Shown: positions 48,778 through 61,171 of the stretch, one piece after another
Layout of the letters: the number at the start of each line of letters is the position of its first letter
Numbering within the stretch: position 1 is the stretch's first letter
Source: Paramacrobiotus metropolitanus
Taxonomy: Eukaryota; Tardigrada; Eutardigrada; Parachela; Macrobiotidae
Assembly: GCF_019649055.1 (NCBI RefSeq)
Contig: NW_026570286.1
Location: 558,001-622,000, forward strand
Reading direction: 5' to 3'
DNA: 64,000 nucleotides
Program-made: the position numbers and the translations under genes
The notes under the pieces: generated by a model
The model's input: only the letters and a program-made list of their open reading frames with translations
Database searches by the model: none
What the model was told of the DNA's origin: nothing

Positions 48778-49817
48778 TCAACAGGTTAATGGTGTGATAA
48801 CCGCACCCGGAAAGCCTTTTGCAAACACAGCACAACGAAACGCTTCCGTCGAACATTTCACATAGAAATCGCAAATCTTTTCGGTCTCTGTGGGATAATC
48901 CACCGCCAAAACTGGCTTGCCATCGTTTCTGGCTGACCGCAAGAACCTCACCACGGTGTCTGTGTGTTCGGCGTCGACATTTCGCAAGGGGATATTGTCT
49001 CTGTACCACGTATCCTGTGCGACCAGACCATCAACCATTGAGACATAATCCGCGTTACCATACAGTTCCACCGCATTGTTCACAAACACCAGCAGATCGC
49101 TGTTGAGCGACTGGCCCCAGCGTCGGATGCGGCCGACCAGCTGGATCATATCGTCGGCCGCGGCAGGTCGGTTGCCTTCAGCAAGAAAATGTGTATACAC
49201 GTCCACAGCGTCCAGATACAGACCGGAATAACCTTTCCGCAGAATGTGATTTTCCATGTAGTTTAATAGAATTTCTTGCCATTCTTCCATCCAAAATCTG
49301 ATTTTGTATCTAAAAAACATAATTATTTTCATTTCAGACAAGCTTCTTAATTCTTAAGCTTGAACCGAAATGTCAAGTGAGATTACCGGTCGCGAAACCT
49401 GTCGTTAACGCGCTCCAGAAATAAGGGTATGACGCCGGGAATCCAGTCTTCCCGCCAATAGTCCAGCCATACTTCGGCTTCACCGACGGACAGGTAAGCT
49501 AAAACGATCTTTCCTTCTGAGCGCAACTGATTTACATCATCCACAGACAATTGCGCACGATCGGGGTGTACAATATGATATGACAAATCCGACTTCGAAA
49601 TGGACCGGTAATCGGGATCGGACGTTTCGATATCCATTGCAAACTTTGGTGTATACACAGCCTCCATGGAGAACGGAACGACACGCCTGTTAGAAGCGCG
49701 AGAAAAGTCTGTATCAATAAAAATTTCAGCATTATCTGCAGTTTCTGCTGTGATAGTCCGCGAAAAGCATAAGAATGTCACTGCCGTTGCAAATTCGTGT
49801 GGTAGTATAAAGTTCAT
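48778..49817 (-). CDS. Secreted glycoside hydrolase, GH114 (endo-alpha-1,4-polygalactosaminidase) type
   Basis: Two exons read leftward, 49817-49387 and 49309-48778, for 320 residues with the intron in phase 2. The N-terminus is a signal peptide (MNFILPHEFATAVTFLCFSR). Diagnostic segments follow in order: the early strand with S-Y-H-I-V-H-P-D, then VLAYLSVGEAEVWLDYW, then RYKIRFWMEEWQEIL, then GYSGLYLDAVDVY. Y-[IL]-S-V-G-E-A-E and G-[FY]-x-G-[VL]-Y-L-D-x-V-D are the conserved beta-strand ends of the GH114 TIM barrel, with the acidic residues placed for catalysis. Characterised GH114 enzymes cut alpha-1,4-linked galactosamine polymers, which occur in microbial and fungal exopolysaccharides, so digestion or biofilm attack is likely. 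The family is mainly bacterial and fungal, hence a transfer candidate. The intron, the signal peptide and the ordinary animal neighbours show that the copy is resident in the genome and not contamination. Confidence 0.8.
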
Positions 49818-50676
49818 TTTTTACTAAATTTGATTCTTGTCCGCTTTTTACAACCACACTGATACTTTTAAATCGTATTTTAAGATATATGTATATCGAA
49901 ATAGTCATGGAGCTCCAGTTCTTAATTTCAGTCCATTTTTGTCACCAATGAGCAAAATTGTATTGTATACATTTAAATATTTGTACAGCGGAAAAAATCG
50001 CTGCGCTTGGCAAATGCGGCGGTGTTATGTGCCGAGGCACAACAGATTTTGCCTAACGAAGTCATTTCTTCGCCAGATATCTGCAGTGATGCGCCGTTTA
50101 TTTTTGCCTTTGTAATTTATAAACGTTTAACAACTTCTATTAACGCTGCCTGTTTCAGTTTGTAGCGAGGTGAATGGAATATAGATGTACGGTAAATATT
50201 TAGTAGTTTCTGTTTAGAAATCTATTTACGTACCCTTCAGTCTTCACTACGTATAACACATAGGTATCTGTACAAGTATACCGTTCTATATTGTACACAA
50301 GAACGGCGAAGAAGGTCAGGTTGTGTCTGTATGTTTACATACACATTTTTAAATGGTTGTAACTATAAATTTTTATGCATTGCGCTTTTCTGTTTACAAA
50401 ATTATTGGTCTTACAAGTTTAATGCCAATTTGCTGTAAATTCACTGTTGGAACCGGTATACTTATCGTTAGTTTCCACTCTAATGTTTTATAATATTATT
50501 GCTTTCCTTTGCCATTTTGACTTTGTACGGTTTTAATGGGTGATTGGTATCCCGCTTTTTTCATGTTTAAAAATATTTTCTGCCATTTTGTTATTAAGCA
50601 CAAATCCTTAAAGAAATCAAAAAATGTGAACTTGGGAACAATAATACTGTAAAACGTACTGCGGTGATTTACTTAC
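49818..50676. other. Intergenic region, nothing recognised
   Basis: AT-rich. The plus-strand frame at 49837-50115 has no protein features. It should contain the GH114 promoter (minus strand), but I see no convincing element. Confidence 0.4.
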
Positions 50677-50724
50677 TTTTCCATTTAAAGCCAACCAAAT
50701 CGTTTAATTCCGGTGCTTAAGATT

Positions 50725-50795
50725 CTCTGTCGGATTCCCATTCGAAGAGATGCTGTACAATGTACAGCATCTCTTCGAATGGGAATCCGACAGAG
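50725..50795. repeat. Perfect 71-bp palindrome (35-bp arms, 1-nt centre)
   Basis: The sequence from ctctgtcggattcccattcg to its exact reverse complement cgaatgggaatccgacagag is symmetric about position 50760. No mismatch is seen in 35 bp on either side. Confidence 0.97.
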
Positions 50796-50796
50796 T

Positions 50797-50842
50797 ACAC
50801 TGTACATGTATCTTTGCGATACATGTACAATGTACAGTGTGC
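50797..50842. repeat. Second hairpin adjacent to the palindrome
   Basis: acactgtacatgtatc is followed, after a 5-nt loop, by gatacatgtaca and then a further atgtacagtgt. The arms pair with one small bulge. It abuts the perfect palindrome at 50725-50795. Confidence 0.8.
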
Positions 50843-51422
50843 ATGTATCGTAAAGCTGAACTATACTCAAGTATAGACTGTCGGTATTCCAACAGCAATC
50901 ACCCAATCGTAGGGCAGCAGGCTTGCATTCCTATTGTAATATAGATGTTTATACAATAGTGTACCAGTGGATGACTCCCCTCATTCTCCATTCTATGTAT
51001 CGGAGCTCAGAAAAAAATCATTGAACTAGAACACTTAATTGCTCGTTTCCCAGGACGAGAATGCAGTGTCCAGGCTGAGCAGGGAGAATATGAAATGAAA
51101 AGGAATGCAGGTCAAGAAAACGTATTGCTGTACATCAGAATAGTTCAGACATTCCCAAATTATGGAAATTCCGCGTTAGAACTAGACAGCTCGTACGCAG
51201 AGTCGCAGATAACGCATTGTTCCGATTTGACTAGCATCAACGACATTCAAATTTTCATTACGCACACCGAAATTCTCTTGCGCGGCTGAATATTTTGGTT
51301 TTTTTCGCATTTATTCTTAATCAATCCACGCGCCTGCGTAAGGCTTCCGTAGGAAGCGTTCCGAAGCCCGAATGAGTTTTTCCATTTAAAGCCAACCAAA
51401 TCGTTTACTTCCGGTGCTTAAG

Positions 51423-51949
51423 GGTACTTATCTTTATCTACTCGTACAGAAATATTCGTCCGAGGCGGCCGTGCATTGAGACAGATGAGCAGCCAGATTA
51501 GGGTACACCTGGACTCTTTGGCCACTGGCTCTCAGTTTTGTTTGAAATTTTTCTTTAATTGCCTTGCTTTTTTTAACAGGATAATTCGACTAAGTACGTT
51601 GTTTGGGTTTTCGAAATATCGTTGCTTTGGATCTTAGCCTGCGAGATATGTTGCGCAAAACCGTTTTAATCCCACCAGACGCCGTAATATGTGAGTATCT
51701 GCACGTGGTACCATTATTAGCGTACTCGTAATGTTATTCTGCACACCTTTCGACTTCTTACTCTGATTTTCTATGGTTACACTGTATAGATTTGGTGTTT
51801 CACCTGAAAGCGGAACATCCAGATATAAATTCGTAGAATAAATGTTTGCAAACGAGTCTGCTTATTAAAAAAGCGTGTATGTTCCCAGTAGGGTATGAGA
51901 AGCACGGAAATGGACTGAATTGTTGGTATTCTAGCCACGAGCTCGCGCA
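51423..51949. other. Region upstream of an unknown gene
   Basis: An ATG near 51650 opens MLRKTVLIPPDAVI and runs to a gtgagt donor, but it does not join the next exons in a compatible phase, so I left it out. Two TACTCGTA octamers lie at 51439-51446 and 51723-51730. Confidence 0.3.
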
Positions 51950-53245
51950 ATGGAAGCGCTCCTAGCTGATGTGAGTCGCTGTGGTAAGTGAATGGGACAC
52001 TGCGCTGTAATTTGCATTGCCAAATTATACAGCTCTGGGGCGATAATTACTTACAAACAATGGTTGCCGAATTTTCGGGATAGATAATAGTACGGTAAAT
52101 CATAAATTGTTTTAAAATGGCCTGCTACGAACACGGTTATTGCATACTATAGTGCGCTTCGTTCTCGGCCCGACAAGCACAGCAGATGGCATTTTTGTTT
52201 TTTAGGATTGAACGATAGCGCTGATTGTGAGGTTGTGCAGGAAGATTTGGAAATCAGTTGTCTGTTATGGGAAATCCTTTCGGAAACCCTGGGCTACCTA
52301 GACATCCATTCACAAATCAAAGCAAAAGGGTGAGAACAAAAAATTTTCGAAGTTGCCTTGCTCAGCATGATGCTTCTGGTGTTTATCGCTGTCTCCGTAT
52401 CTCGGCCAAGAAATTTTGATGTTTTTGCATTCGAATGATTAGTAATGCACATAGAATTACACATAATCTGCAAGCCCAGGTAAACGTATGTACGGTTTAA
52501 ATTTTTTGACTCTCATGGTTTCTACTTTCTAGTTAGTCATAAAAATTTTTGGATGTTCGTAATTATTATCAGGATTAATTTTTCTGGTTGTGCAAGTTAA
52601 TGCATGATGCCTTATTGAATAAATAAATTAGCATGGCAGAAATGGTTTATGCAGTTGTGAAGTGCTTAGTTACTTAATAATGCAGCTGAATATCGATATT
52701 ATTTATGTGGAACTTGGAAGGTATTTTGTGAATGCTTTTATTTATCTTTTTCGTTTTGCAGAGTGTGTTCGCTTTGGAATCAACTGATCACTGAACCTCT
52801 GCAGTCGGTTTGTGTGACACTGGATTTGGTCAATATTACAGCGCACATGCCAGTAAACAAGAAAACTTCGGATGTCGTTCAGGTTTTGTTGGAACAAGCT
52901 ATCAGCAGGCGTCATGTAAAAGGTCTGCTGATTGACATGCATGTTCAGCAGTCCGAACCGCGGGACTTCGTAGCGAGCCACATTGATATTACCAGCTCGT
53001 CGCTGCTGGTCATCTCCCTTAAAAACTGCCGCAATTGCTTCATGCGCGAAAAAAATCGCACTCATTTATATTTTGAAATAAGGTTTTTTCCACTTGCTCA
53101 TCTGCTGCGTCGGCGCAAGCATCCGAAGCCCGGTGGGGACGAGTGGACGCTGGACCAGCGTGTGTCGTATACGTGCTATTCATCAGCATTACTGCGGAAC
53201 TGGGTCTCACGTAACAACAGTTTGGAGGCTAGCGGACAGTTATAA
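51950..53245 (+). CDS. Unrecognised protein of about 213 residues
   Basis: Exons 51950-51983, 52206-52329 and 52762-53245 join in phase (1, then 2) and end at a stop at 53243-53245. The middle exon reads VVQEDLEISCLLWEILSETLG. The last begins VCSLWNQLITEPLQSVCVTL and holds hydrophobic strands (LLVISLKNCRNCFM), a basic patch (LLRRRKHPKPGGDEW) and several Cys. I do not recognise the family. The first short exon is the weakest point: its ATG follows an AG and might instead be internal to a longer upstream exon. There is no signal peptide and no membrane helix. The gene converges on the minus-strand myosin gene that follows. Confidence 0.5.
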
Positions 53246-53998
53246 TTTTCTTCTCTTAATTCAATTGTTGAACCGAGTTATGTTTGTCGTTACTCTAGTC
53301 CAGATGTTTTGGAATCTTCGAAATATAATCTCTGAATTGTTGTGCGTTTTAATGGAGCGTTGAACTGCATTATTTACTCGTATTTACATTTAACGTAAAT
53401 GCCACATGCCTGCTTAAATTTGTCAAATTGGCGTACAAATTTGTCTGCGTGAAAAATGTAAAGCTTCTATTCAAGATGACTTGCTTTACCTGTTGCGAGT
53501 GTTATAGTATTGTGCAGTACATTAATAGTTAATCCGGTAAAGATCTCTATAAATCTCGGTTGATTCGTTAAAATCTGGATACACAAAAATCTATATAAAA
53601 CCGTCCACAAAACTTTTGGCTCGAAGTGCTTTATCTGCGTGCACGCATTTTTTAAGTTGGATTGTATTCTCGTAGAAACACCTTATGTTAAGCACAACGC
53701 ATAACTTAAACAAATAGTGGTCTGCTTACTTTAATACAAATTTCAGAAAGTATACAAAACGAAAAAAATAGTTTTGTGTACATCCGCCGACAGTAGCTGA
53801 AATCCGATGCAGAATCAATCACGGAATTGAAATATTATTGGTCATGCTCTACCGTCTGTCGCCGCATTTGCCGGATTTGCGTGAACGCGAAAACTTCTTT
53901 TGAGGTGGTAGTTGATCGTATTCTGCTGGCTGCAGTTTCTAAAAATATTCGAAGGATGATTTGGGGGTTTGATCATTGTGCGGTAAATAACTCAACAA
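53246..53998. other. Gap between convergent genes
   Basis: Holds the 3' ends of the unknown plus-strand gene and of the minus-strand myosin gene. No open frame of protein character. One TACTCGTA octamer lies at 53375-53382. Confidence 0.45.
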
Positions 53999-56900
53999 TC
54001 AACAAGTGCAATGAGTTAAACAAGCACTGCACATCATGCAGTACCGGTTCACCTTTTTCGGTGTGCCGTGGCGGCCTTCGTCTACTTTAGCTGGGTTCCG
54101 GAAAGAGTATGCTTCCGTCAAATAGCCGGTGTAATTTGACAGAGAATGCGATTGGTAATAAACCAGCAACTCCGCTAAATTGCTATGCGCTATACTTTCC
54201 CCTCGCACCATCATTTTATCGTTGGGAAGAAAATCAATCAAATAATGTCGGCATCGTTCCGGAGCTCTAAAATGTCAAATTTTTAGTTTCCATACCCACT
54301 GAAGTAATTCTAGAAAAACACCAGACAGTGCAGAATGCTACGATGCTGATAAACGATACCTATGCTGATAAACTCTGTACAACATGATATCGAAGTACTT
54401 ATATGAAAACACAAAACAGCATACGTTGTAATTCTGCGGCAGAATTACAATTACAAAGTACCACATAATCACACTTTAGAACAGTGTTTGCGGTAGTTTT
54501 AAGCTATCCAAAGTGTCGTCCTTATTTAAAATATAACTGCAATCGCATAAACAATTTTATGATTCTTATGCGTACAGCCGTAACGCGACGTATATGTATC
54601 TTAATGAAGCCTAATCATGCAACCTGATAAAATACCGCTACTGACATACTTGAACGAAAGAACAAGAACATTAAAGTCACTCTGGTTTGATCGCACCAGG
54701 AAGCATCCCACCGTGCGATTTCGGAGCAAAGCTTCGGCATCCCTGCAATCAGGATTCGAATTAATTGTTATACAACATAACAGCATTATCTCGTAATAAT
54801 TATATCGTGTTTAGCAAACATGGTGGCACTTCAAGATGAGTATCGTACAGACCTGGGCAGTTATGGAAAATCGACCCACAGTTAGAGTTAAGAGTTACAG
54901 GGAGCGTGCGAGTTGCGCTAAGAGTTAAGTTATTTATGCAGGAAAACCGAGTTTCGAGTTACACCGCGAGTTACGCTACCATAGACAATATATACTATTT
55001 TTACGAGAGTTAAGTTAGAGTTAAGTTTTCTTCTGAGCGAGTTACGCTAAAGAGTTAAGTTATAACTCAATAACTCGAAAATAACTCGCGTTAAGTTAAA
55101 TAGTTAAAATTAACTGCCCAGGTCTGGGTCACTACTATCGTACGCATGATGTGTTTCATGTATGTGTGAACTGCATCTGATTGTGTATTTTCATTGTCTG
55201 CTTTAAACGTAAATCAAAACTCGTAAATCAAAAATCAAAACTACACGTAAATCAAAACTCTAACAAAAAGACTTTGTTAGCTAACTTTGTAAGCAAAAAG
55301 ACATGTTCGTCTGTTTTGGGCAATATTGCGATTTCTTTGATCAATGTAATAATTTTTTCAGTATCGTCAGTGTAATAATTGCCTTAAACGTAAGGTACAG
55401 GCTTTATACATGAATCGTATCGTACCGGCGGTTTAAGTTTGTGAAAAACCAATCCGTTTTGTGCAGTCTTCCGGTTTGCGTTTTCTTCTTTGCCTGTGCA
55501 ACACCGGATGCAAGCTGCTCATAGACACAATCCTTAAACCACTGGGACACCTGTTGCGCATCCGCCAGGGAATAACCATCGATGTGGTCAGCTGATTGTG
55601 AGTGCTCAGAATGATACGTGGATGCTTCGCTATGCGCACCGGAAAACGTCCCACTGGAGCCAGCGGCAAGATTTATGCGCTCGGCCGCTTCCTGCTGTAT
55701 TCGTTTTCTCCACATGCAGTTTCGAAACCCTGCAATGTACTGTAATATAAAATCAAAAACATTTACGCCACCGGTCAAAGCTTTTTGGAAAGGAAGTGAC
55801 CGGTTTACACACATCGCTGTATCTTTTTGGCCGCTGTTTCACGCAATCGCAGCCGACTGGCAAGGTCATCGGCAACACAATATTTGACGAAGACCTTGGT
55901 TTTACCCAGGTGCCATGATTGACAGCCGTAGGGTTCCAAGATCTTTTCAATCAACGTCATCGGCCTGTCAAAGCTTTGGTTAAAAAGACCTCGGAAGCGT
56001 GCCATGAATTCAGAGAATGTGGGCCTGTACGAGAAGCCCTGACGGCGAATCCATACCGCTTCCAAAACACCGGCATGGCGCAGCTACCAAAGCCAGACAA
56101 TTTTACTGCAGCTACCCAATCTTGCAACTAAATTTATAAGCAACGAAAAGTACCAGATAATGATGATAAAATTATATTGAATGTGGGCATTTGGGAATTT
56201 GTTGTTTATGACAATGACACATTAAACCGACTTACTTGCGTTAAAACGTGGGAGCTGTCAAATTTGTTGGGAATCTGTTCGATGTTTGGCTTGATGCATC
56301 GGACAAAATATGTTTCACTTTGATGTAGTTCATCTAGCAGTGCCGTTAGTGATGCCTGTAAAATCAGTTAAAGCGAGCCAGGTTTAATATTTTTCGGTTC
56401 AAATGGAAAGAAGGGATGTGTCATCTAACTTATAATTAAATAGGCACGCCCCATAATGTCTGTTTCTACTTTTTTATGCGGTACGGTACCGTCTACGCAT
56501 CCGTATATACTGCAGTACCGTTACCGCAAACAATTACGGTATTTTGTCATATATATGACATTATAATAACAATATGCGTAATACTCGTACTTTGAACTGG
56601 TAAGCAAGTGTCAGCTTTTTTCTTGTACTCCGTCCAAATCCCGCCCCGTGTTCCGCTTTTTTTGTCCCAGCCGGCACGGGTGCCGGCTCCAGTTTTTGTC
56701 CGAACACCAGTGAGCCTGTACGCGATACTTTAGCCTGAAAGAGTGTGCTGACTATCGCGTGTGGACTGCTCTGCAGTAGCACACACAGTCGCTCGGGTAG
56801 GCTATCGCGATTCTTTTCCAGAAAGCCTTTGGCGTTGTAGAGCACATCTCCAGCATAGTGGCAAATGGTAAAGGTCGGCAGAACCGGCGCTTGGCCAGGA

Positions 56901-59900
56901 GCCGGGCGAAATGTGGAGCGGAAGCGGGATGCATGCGAGGCGAAATGATGTTGAAACTTGATAACCAACGAAGCGTCAGAACCCTGAGGGAAGTGGCATT
57001 CTTCGTCCATCAAGGAGAGGATACCGATCGGTCGATCAAGGAACATATGCTGTGCAGAATGAACAATTAGGCACGCAGAACGCAACGAATATAGTGTACT
57101 AACAAATAACAATTAGCGTATTAAAACGTTTTCTGTAATTGTCACTATGAGTTTCGAGTGTGTATTACTACATACATACCAGTAAGTCTATGTTGTCTCG
57201 ATAAGTGACCTTATCTACTCCCAGGCCCTCGCTTTCGTATTCGTTCTGCTCTTGCTGGAACACTTTCTAAAAATCACAGCTTTATTATAAATTATCGTCG
57301 CACGAAATGTGCACAGAATTGTTCATCGAAACATCCGCACAAAAATTGTGTATACTTGGCTTTATTAGCTGGTTTTTAGCACAACAGTGCACGTGTGCAA
57401 GTACGGCTGTATGTATTACGTATTAATGTAAATACCTACGTGTAGTTTATAAAAAGCAAAATTTGTACAATATAATTGTGCTCTAAATTCTGTCTTTTGA
57501 TTCATGATTCCCGTACCAAATTGAAGAAATGCTGCAATTGTTCATTGGCTAGATTGATGCACAGCTGCTCGAAAGAATTAGTGCGCAGGTTTTCAAATCC
57601 AAATACATCCAGTATTCCGACATTTAAGAGCACACTCGGTATCTTTTCCGATTTTTCGGCCGGTGTTTTTGGGAGTAACATCTCGTTAATACGATGAATT
57701 ATCCATCGAAATAGACGATTGTATAATGCCTTGGAGATGGAATCGCGGCAGTCTAAATTAAAAAAGTACATGTACAGTGATTAAAAAGTACGTGTACACT
57801 GATTGTGAAATCAATTCTTCCCATTGCATCGAACTTGGGATACGGGTATATATCGTTACTGCTGAAAAACAAGTCCGGTACTGCTACCTTCAGCCTCGCT
57901 TTTGCTATATGGTCGGCAGATTACTTCACCCCGCGAGTAGATTTCCAAATTTTGGAGTTGATTTCTAAGATTCTGCCTTTCAGTTTCCAATAGACTCTGT
58001 AAACAACATTATATGAGCATAGAAGTACTGCAAGCATAAATTTGCATAAGCAGTTAGCCATAATTAGCTCAGATAGCGCAGCAAAAACACCTGCAAATCA
58101 GCTGGGTGATACTGACAAAGTATAAGCAACTGCATTTTAATGATGTATCTGCTGTTTCTTATCGTTTGATTTCAAACAAATGGTTTAGATTTATTTTCAA
58201 GTTCTAAGATCCACAAGCGATGAGCTACGATAACGTTTGCACTTTGATAAGTTTTTTATGATCAGCTGTTTTAAGGTAAGTTAGTAAGGCGCAAGACACC
58301 CTGAAACCCAAATACCGGCATATGCAGTTAGGCTACCACACAAACCGCGGCATTTTTGACGAATCTTTCCGTATCCGTGCAAAACGGAATTTTCCCGCCG
58401 GGATCTTCCGTGAATTTTACGTTTCCCAGGCAAAGAATTGCTGCCAAAATGGTAAAAATGTGATACTGCTCATCTTTGCTAAATCCAACTACCGACAACG
58501 CATCGCAAAGGTCACGATAGTTTTGCAGATGCCCGTTAACTGGAGGTCGCTGTCTCGCTTGCACGTCATCTAGATATCTGCCACAAATGATGGGAAAACC
58601 TTGAAATGTAATCACTTTTATGTCGGCAAAGAGTCCTTCCTGCTACATCAAAGTCAACCTACTCGTATGTTGCGCCTGAATCGAGTTTCAGTTTCTTTAA
58701 CAACTGAGCCGGTAGATCACTCATAATAGTGTGGAAAATGTGAAAGTTAGATTCTCCTGGGTTCCGGTGGGTGATCCGAGATTTCTCCAGCAGATATTCA
58801 GAAATTTTCGCCCCGGTTACTATAAAAATTATTAAAAGAAAATTTGCACACTTTCCAGATGTACCAGGATCTGGTTGATAGTACAGAGTACTCTATAAAG
58901 GATAATTTTAACTTGAAATTGCACAGTGCCGTTAACTGGTGCTGAAGATATTGCAGTGCATTTGCTGAAAATGTTTTCCCAAAATTATCAAGGTGCTCAT
59001 AAATTATTTTGCAAGTATGCACCTTTCCCAGTGTCGGCAAAGGTTAGCTGAATGAACTTTCCAAACCGACTAGAATTATGATTTAGGCTGGTGTGGGCGT
59101 TGCCGAAGGCTTCTAGCAAGGGGTTCATAATCAGGATTTTTTGTTCCAGCTCATGATCACCATTGGAGATCTGCATTAAATGAGATAAAAACAGTTTCGA
59201 TGCTTCCGTCTTTCCCGATCCGCTTTCTCCGCTGAATATGCAGCACTGGGCATGATGTCGTTCCAGAAGGTTTTGATACACGCGGGAAGCGGAGACAGAG
59301 ATATGCGGCAGTGACCATTCGGCTGGTTTGGGCGAATGCGCTGGCCGGCCAGGTTCCTGACCACGATCAATCAGTAAATTACGTATGACTGTTTTAACTA
59401 TATATATTGCAGTGCACAAACAGAAAAGAACAGGTTAATTCAATAACAGGTAGAAGTACCTAACGAAAACCTAACATCAGCTGACAGTAAGGTCATTATA
59501 TATGGAAGTACAAAGATGGCATATAAATATTTTTATTCAATAATTGCGCTGAAACACGCTGCATGAAACACCTAACAAGTAAGTGTTTACCACATTCGCG
59601 ACGGCATTTGGTAGTGGTTGACGGATTGCCTCGAAAGGGTTTAGGGAAAGCAGAATTTCGCCCACTGCGGTCTACAACGACACCCACTGCGGTCGACAGG
59701 CTTGTACATTTTGCGAAGCTATTAGGAACGTATAGCTTTGTATCCGTTTTACAGTACTCAGATAATAATAAAATCAATAACACGGAGTATGACTTCCAGC
59801 TTACGTAGATCTTCTTCTTCCGAAATCGGCAACGCAGGATAGCTACCATAAGCGCTTCGTCCACAAAGGATACAGTTGCCAAATCGTCAACATCTTGGTC

Positions 59901-59924
59901 CAATAACAACACTGCATTCGACAT
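53999..59924 (-). CDS. Unconventional myosin with one IQ motif and a C-terminal SH2 domain
   Basis: Fourteen exons read leftward: 59924-59805, 59671-59591, 59356-59023, 58819-58663, 58577-58337, 57996-57888, 57752-57517, 57266-57180, 57049-56591, 56355-56236, 56083-55813, 55729-55426, 54742-54650, 54266-53999. They total 959 residues with every phase compatible. Motor landmarks are P-loop GESGSGKT (about 110-117), [23 protein letters not shown], switch II DVFGFE (about 396), [18 protein letters not shown] (about 625), then [13 protein letters not shown]. One IQ motif follows ([16 protein letters not shown]). A Ser/His-rich linker leads to an SH2 domain with W-F, RRDAEALL, the phosphotyrosine-binding FLVR arginine (about 855) and [11 protein letters not shown]. 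It is an ATP-driven actin motor whose tail should bind phosphotyrosine proteins. SH2-tailed metazoan myosins were, as I recall, classed as XXVIII. There is no N-terminal SH3-like or kinase domain in this model, but an upstream exon cannot be excluded. Confidence 0.93.
54849..55135. mobile_element. hAT-like MITE inside a myosin intron
   Basis: agacctgggcagtta near the left end matches, inverted, taactgcccaggtct near the right end. The same 8 bp, tatcgtac, flanks both sides (54841-54848 and 55136-55143), as expected for an 8-bp hAT-type target duplication. The right end is 10 bp longer than the left (gtagtgaccc outside the shared repeat), so the left tip may have been lost. The interior has no coding capacity and is packed with copies of gagttaagtta and gagttacgcta. 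It is a non-autonomous element in the intron between the two SH2-region exons. Confidence 0.7.
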
Positions 59925-61171
59925 TCCTCGTACGCTTGAAATTGTGAGTTAATTTCGAGCAGTCACCAAACTTTGAAGTGATAGCAGAAATTCCTTCTCT
60001 AATAATTATGGAAGCAACATACTCGCGGCCGAACTGACGTAAAGTCAGTCTTAGCGGGCGCACCGGAAGTGCTTCCGGCCTTGTACTGTTATACACTATA
60101 CCACAAAATGTTTCTAGTATCGATATCTCGGTACGACGGCACCGCACCGGAAAGAGGGAAGTAGTACGCACTTTCCATACTGTAAAGACAGAATTATTGC
60201 AAAGATCAACATAATAAATGACACAAAAAATATTTCCTTAATACGTATACCAATACAAAGTACATACAATATTAACATAACATTTAAATATGAGCTCTCT
60301 TTGCAGTACTCTGTCACATCACGACTGTTACCAGTAACTGTCCTTATTTTGCAGCAATATTATATCCACAGTACATATGCACGAGTATTAGCACAAAAAC
60401 TGAATCACGACTGATTGTGAGTAAAAAACTGCGCTTTTAGGATGTAACACAATGCTGTCTCTTCACTTTGACATGTTGTCAGTAAAACTGCGTCAGTAAA
60501 AAGACGCGGTTTAAGCCAGTGTAATACTACAACACAGTATCTATTGTATATGCACACGAGCGTAATCGTATGAAATTATTTTGACCAAGTCGAGAGCTTT
60601 TAAGGTACTGCCGGTACGAATGCGATACTACTACGGCCTATGGTACGTAGTGTCACTACGTACTGCGTTTGCATATGTAAAATATGTATTTATATAATTG
60701 TTAAAACGATACTCAGTATTCGCAGTGATTTAATGTACAACGTCCAAATGGTATTCGTACTGGGGAAGCCGGATAACGTTCCGCTGACCAAAACATAGTC
60801 CTGCACCATGTTTACCGCAGGATAGGGAAATCAGTTTACTCGCTAGTCGCTACCTTCTGGGAGTTCTGGCGTTTTTCATGGGCACGCAGACCGCGGACGC
60901 AAATGAAAATGCAGAACTTCGAAAGCAATATAGATGCCATGGTCCTCTGGTCCTCCATAACCCAAGCTCTAAAACAAAAACCATTCGTAAAATTAAGGAT
61001 AACTAGTAACTAGGTGGAAAGCGGAATCGAAGCGGGAAAGAAAATCAACCGCATGGCAACCGCCCTCTGGGGTTCGGTTCCTTTGCAAGAGTGGAGTACT
61101 CGTACAGAGTCGTACCAGGGCCACAGACTGCTGGTCGCTGGTCGTACTTTAATACAGTTTGCAACTCATAC
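59925..61171. other. Region upstream of the myosin gene, no confident gene
   Basis: On the minus strand a 40-codon frame near 60840-60970 starts MEDQRTMASILL and is bounded by AG and GT sites. It stands alone, so I do not call it. The rest is AT-rich with many GTAC-containing strings. The myosin promoter should lie here. Confidence 0.35.

Larger units (their letters stand above)
50677..51422. repeat. Region bounded by 45-bp direct repeats, containing palindromes
   Basis: The string starting ttttccatttaaagccaacc occurs at 50677-50721 and again at 51378-51422 with a single A/C difference, 701 bp apart in direct orientation. The first copy is followed at once by the palindromes described separately. 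This looks like a duplicated target, the ends of an inserted element, or the trace of a tandem duplication. No transposase frame lies between the repeats. Confidence 0.8.

Noticed and set aside
60840-60970. Minus-strand 40-codon frame MEDQRTMASILL...
   Set aside because: Bounded by possible splice sites but isolated; no homology I recognise.
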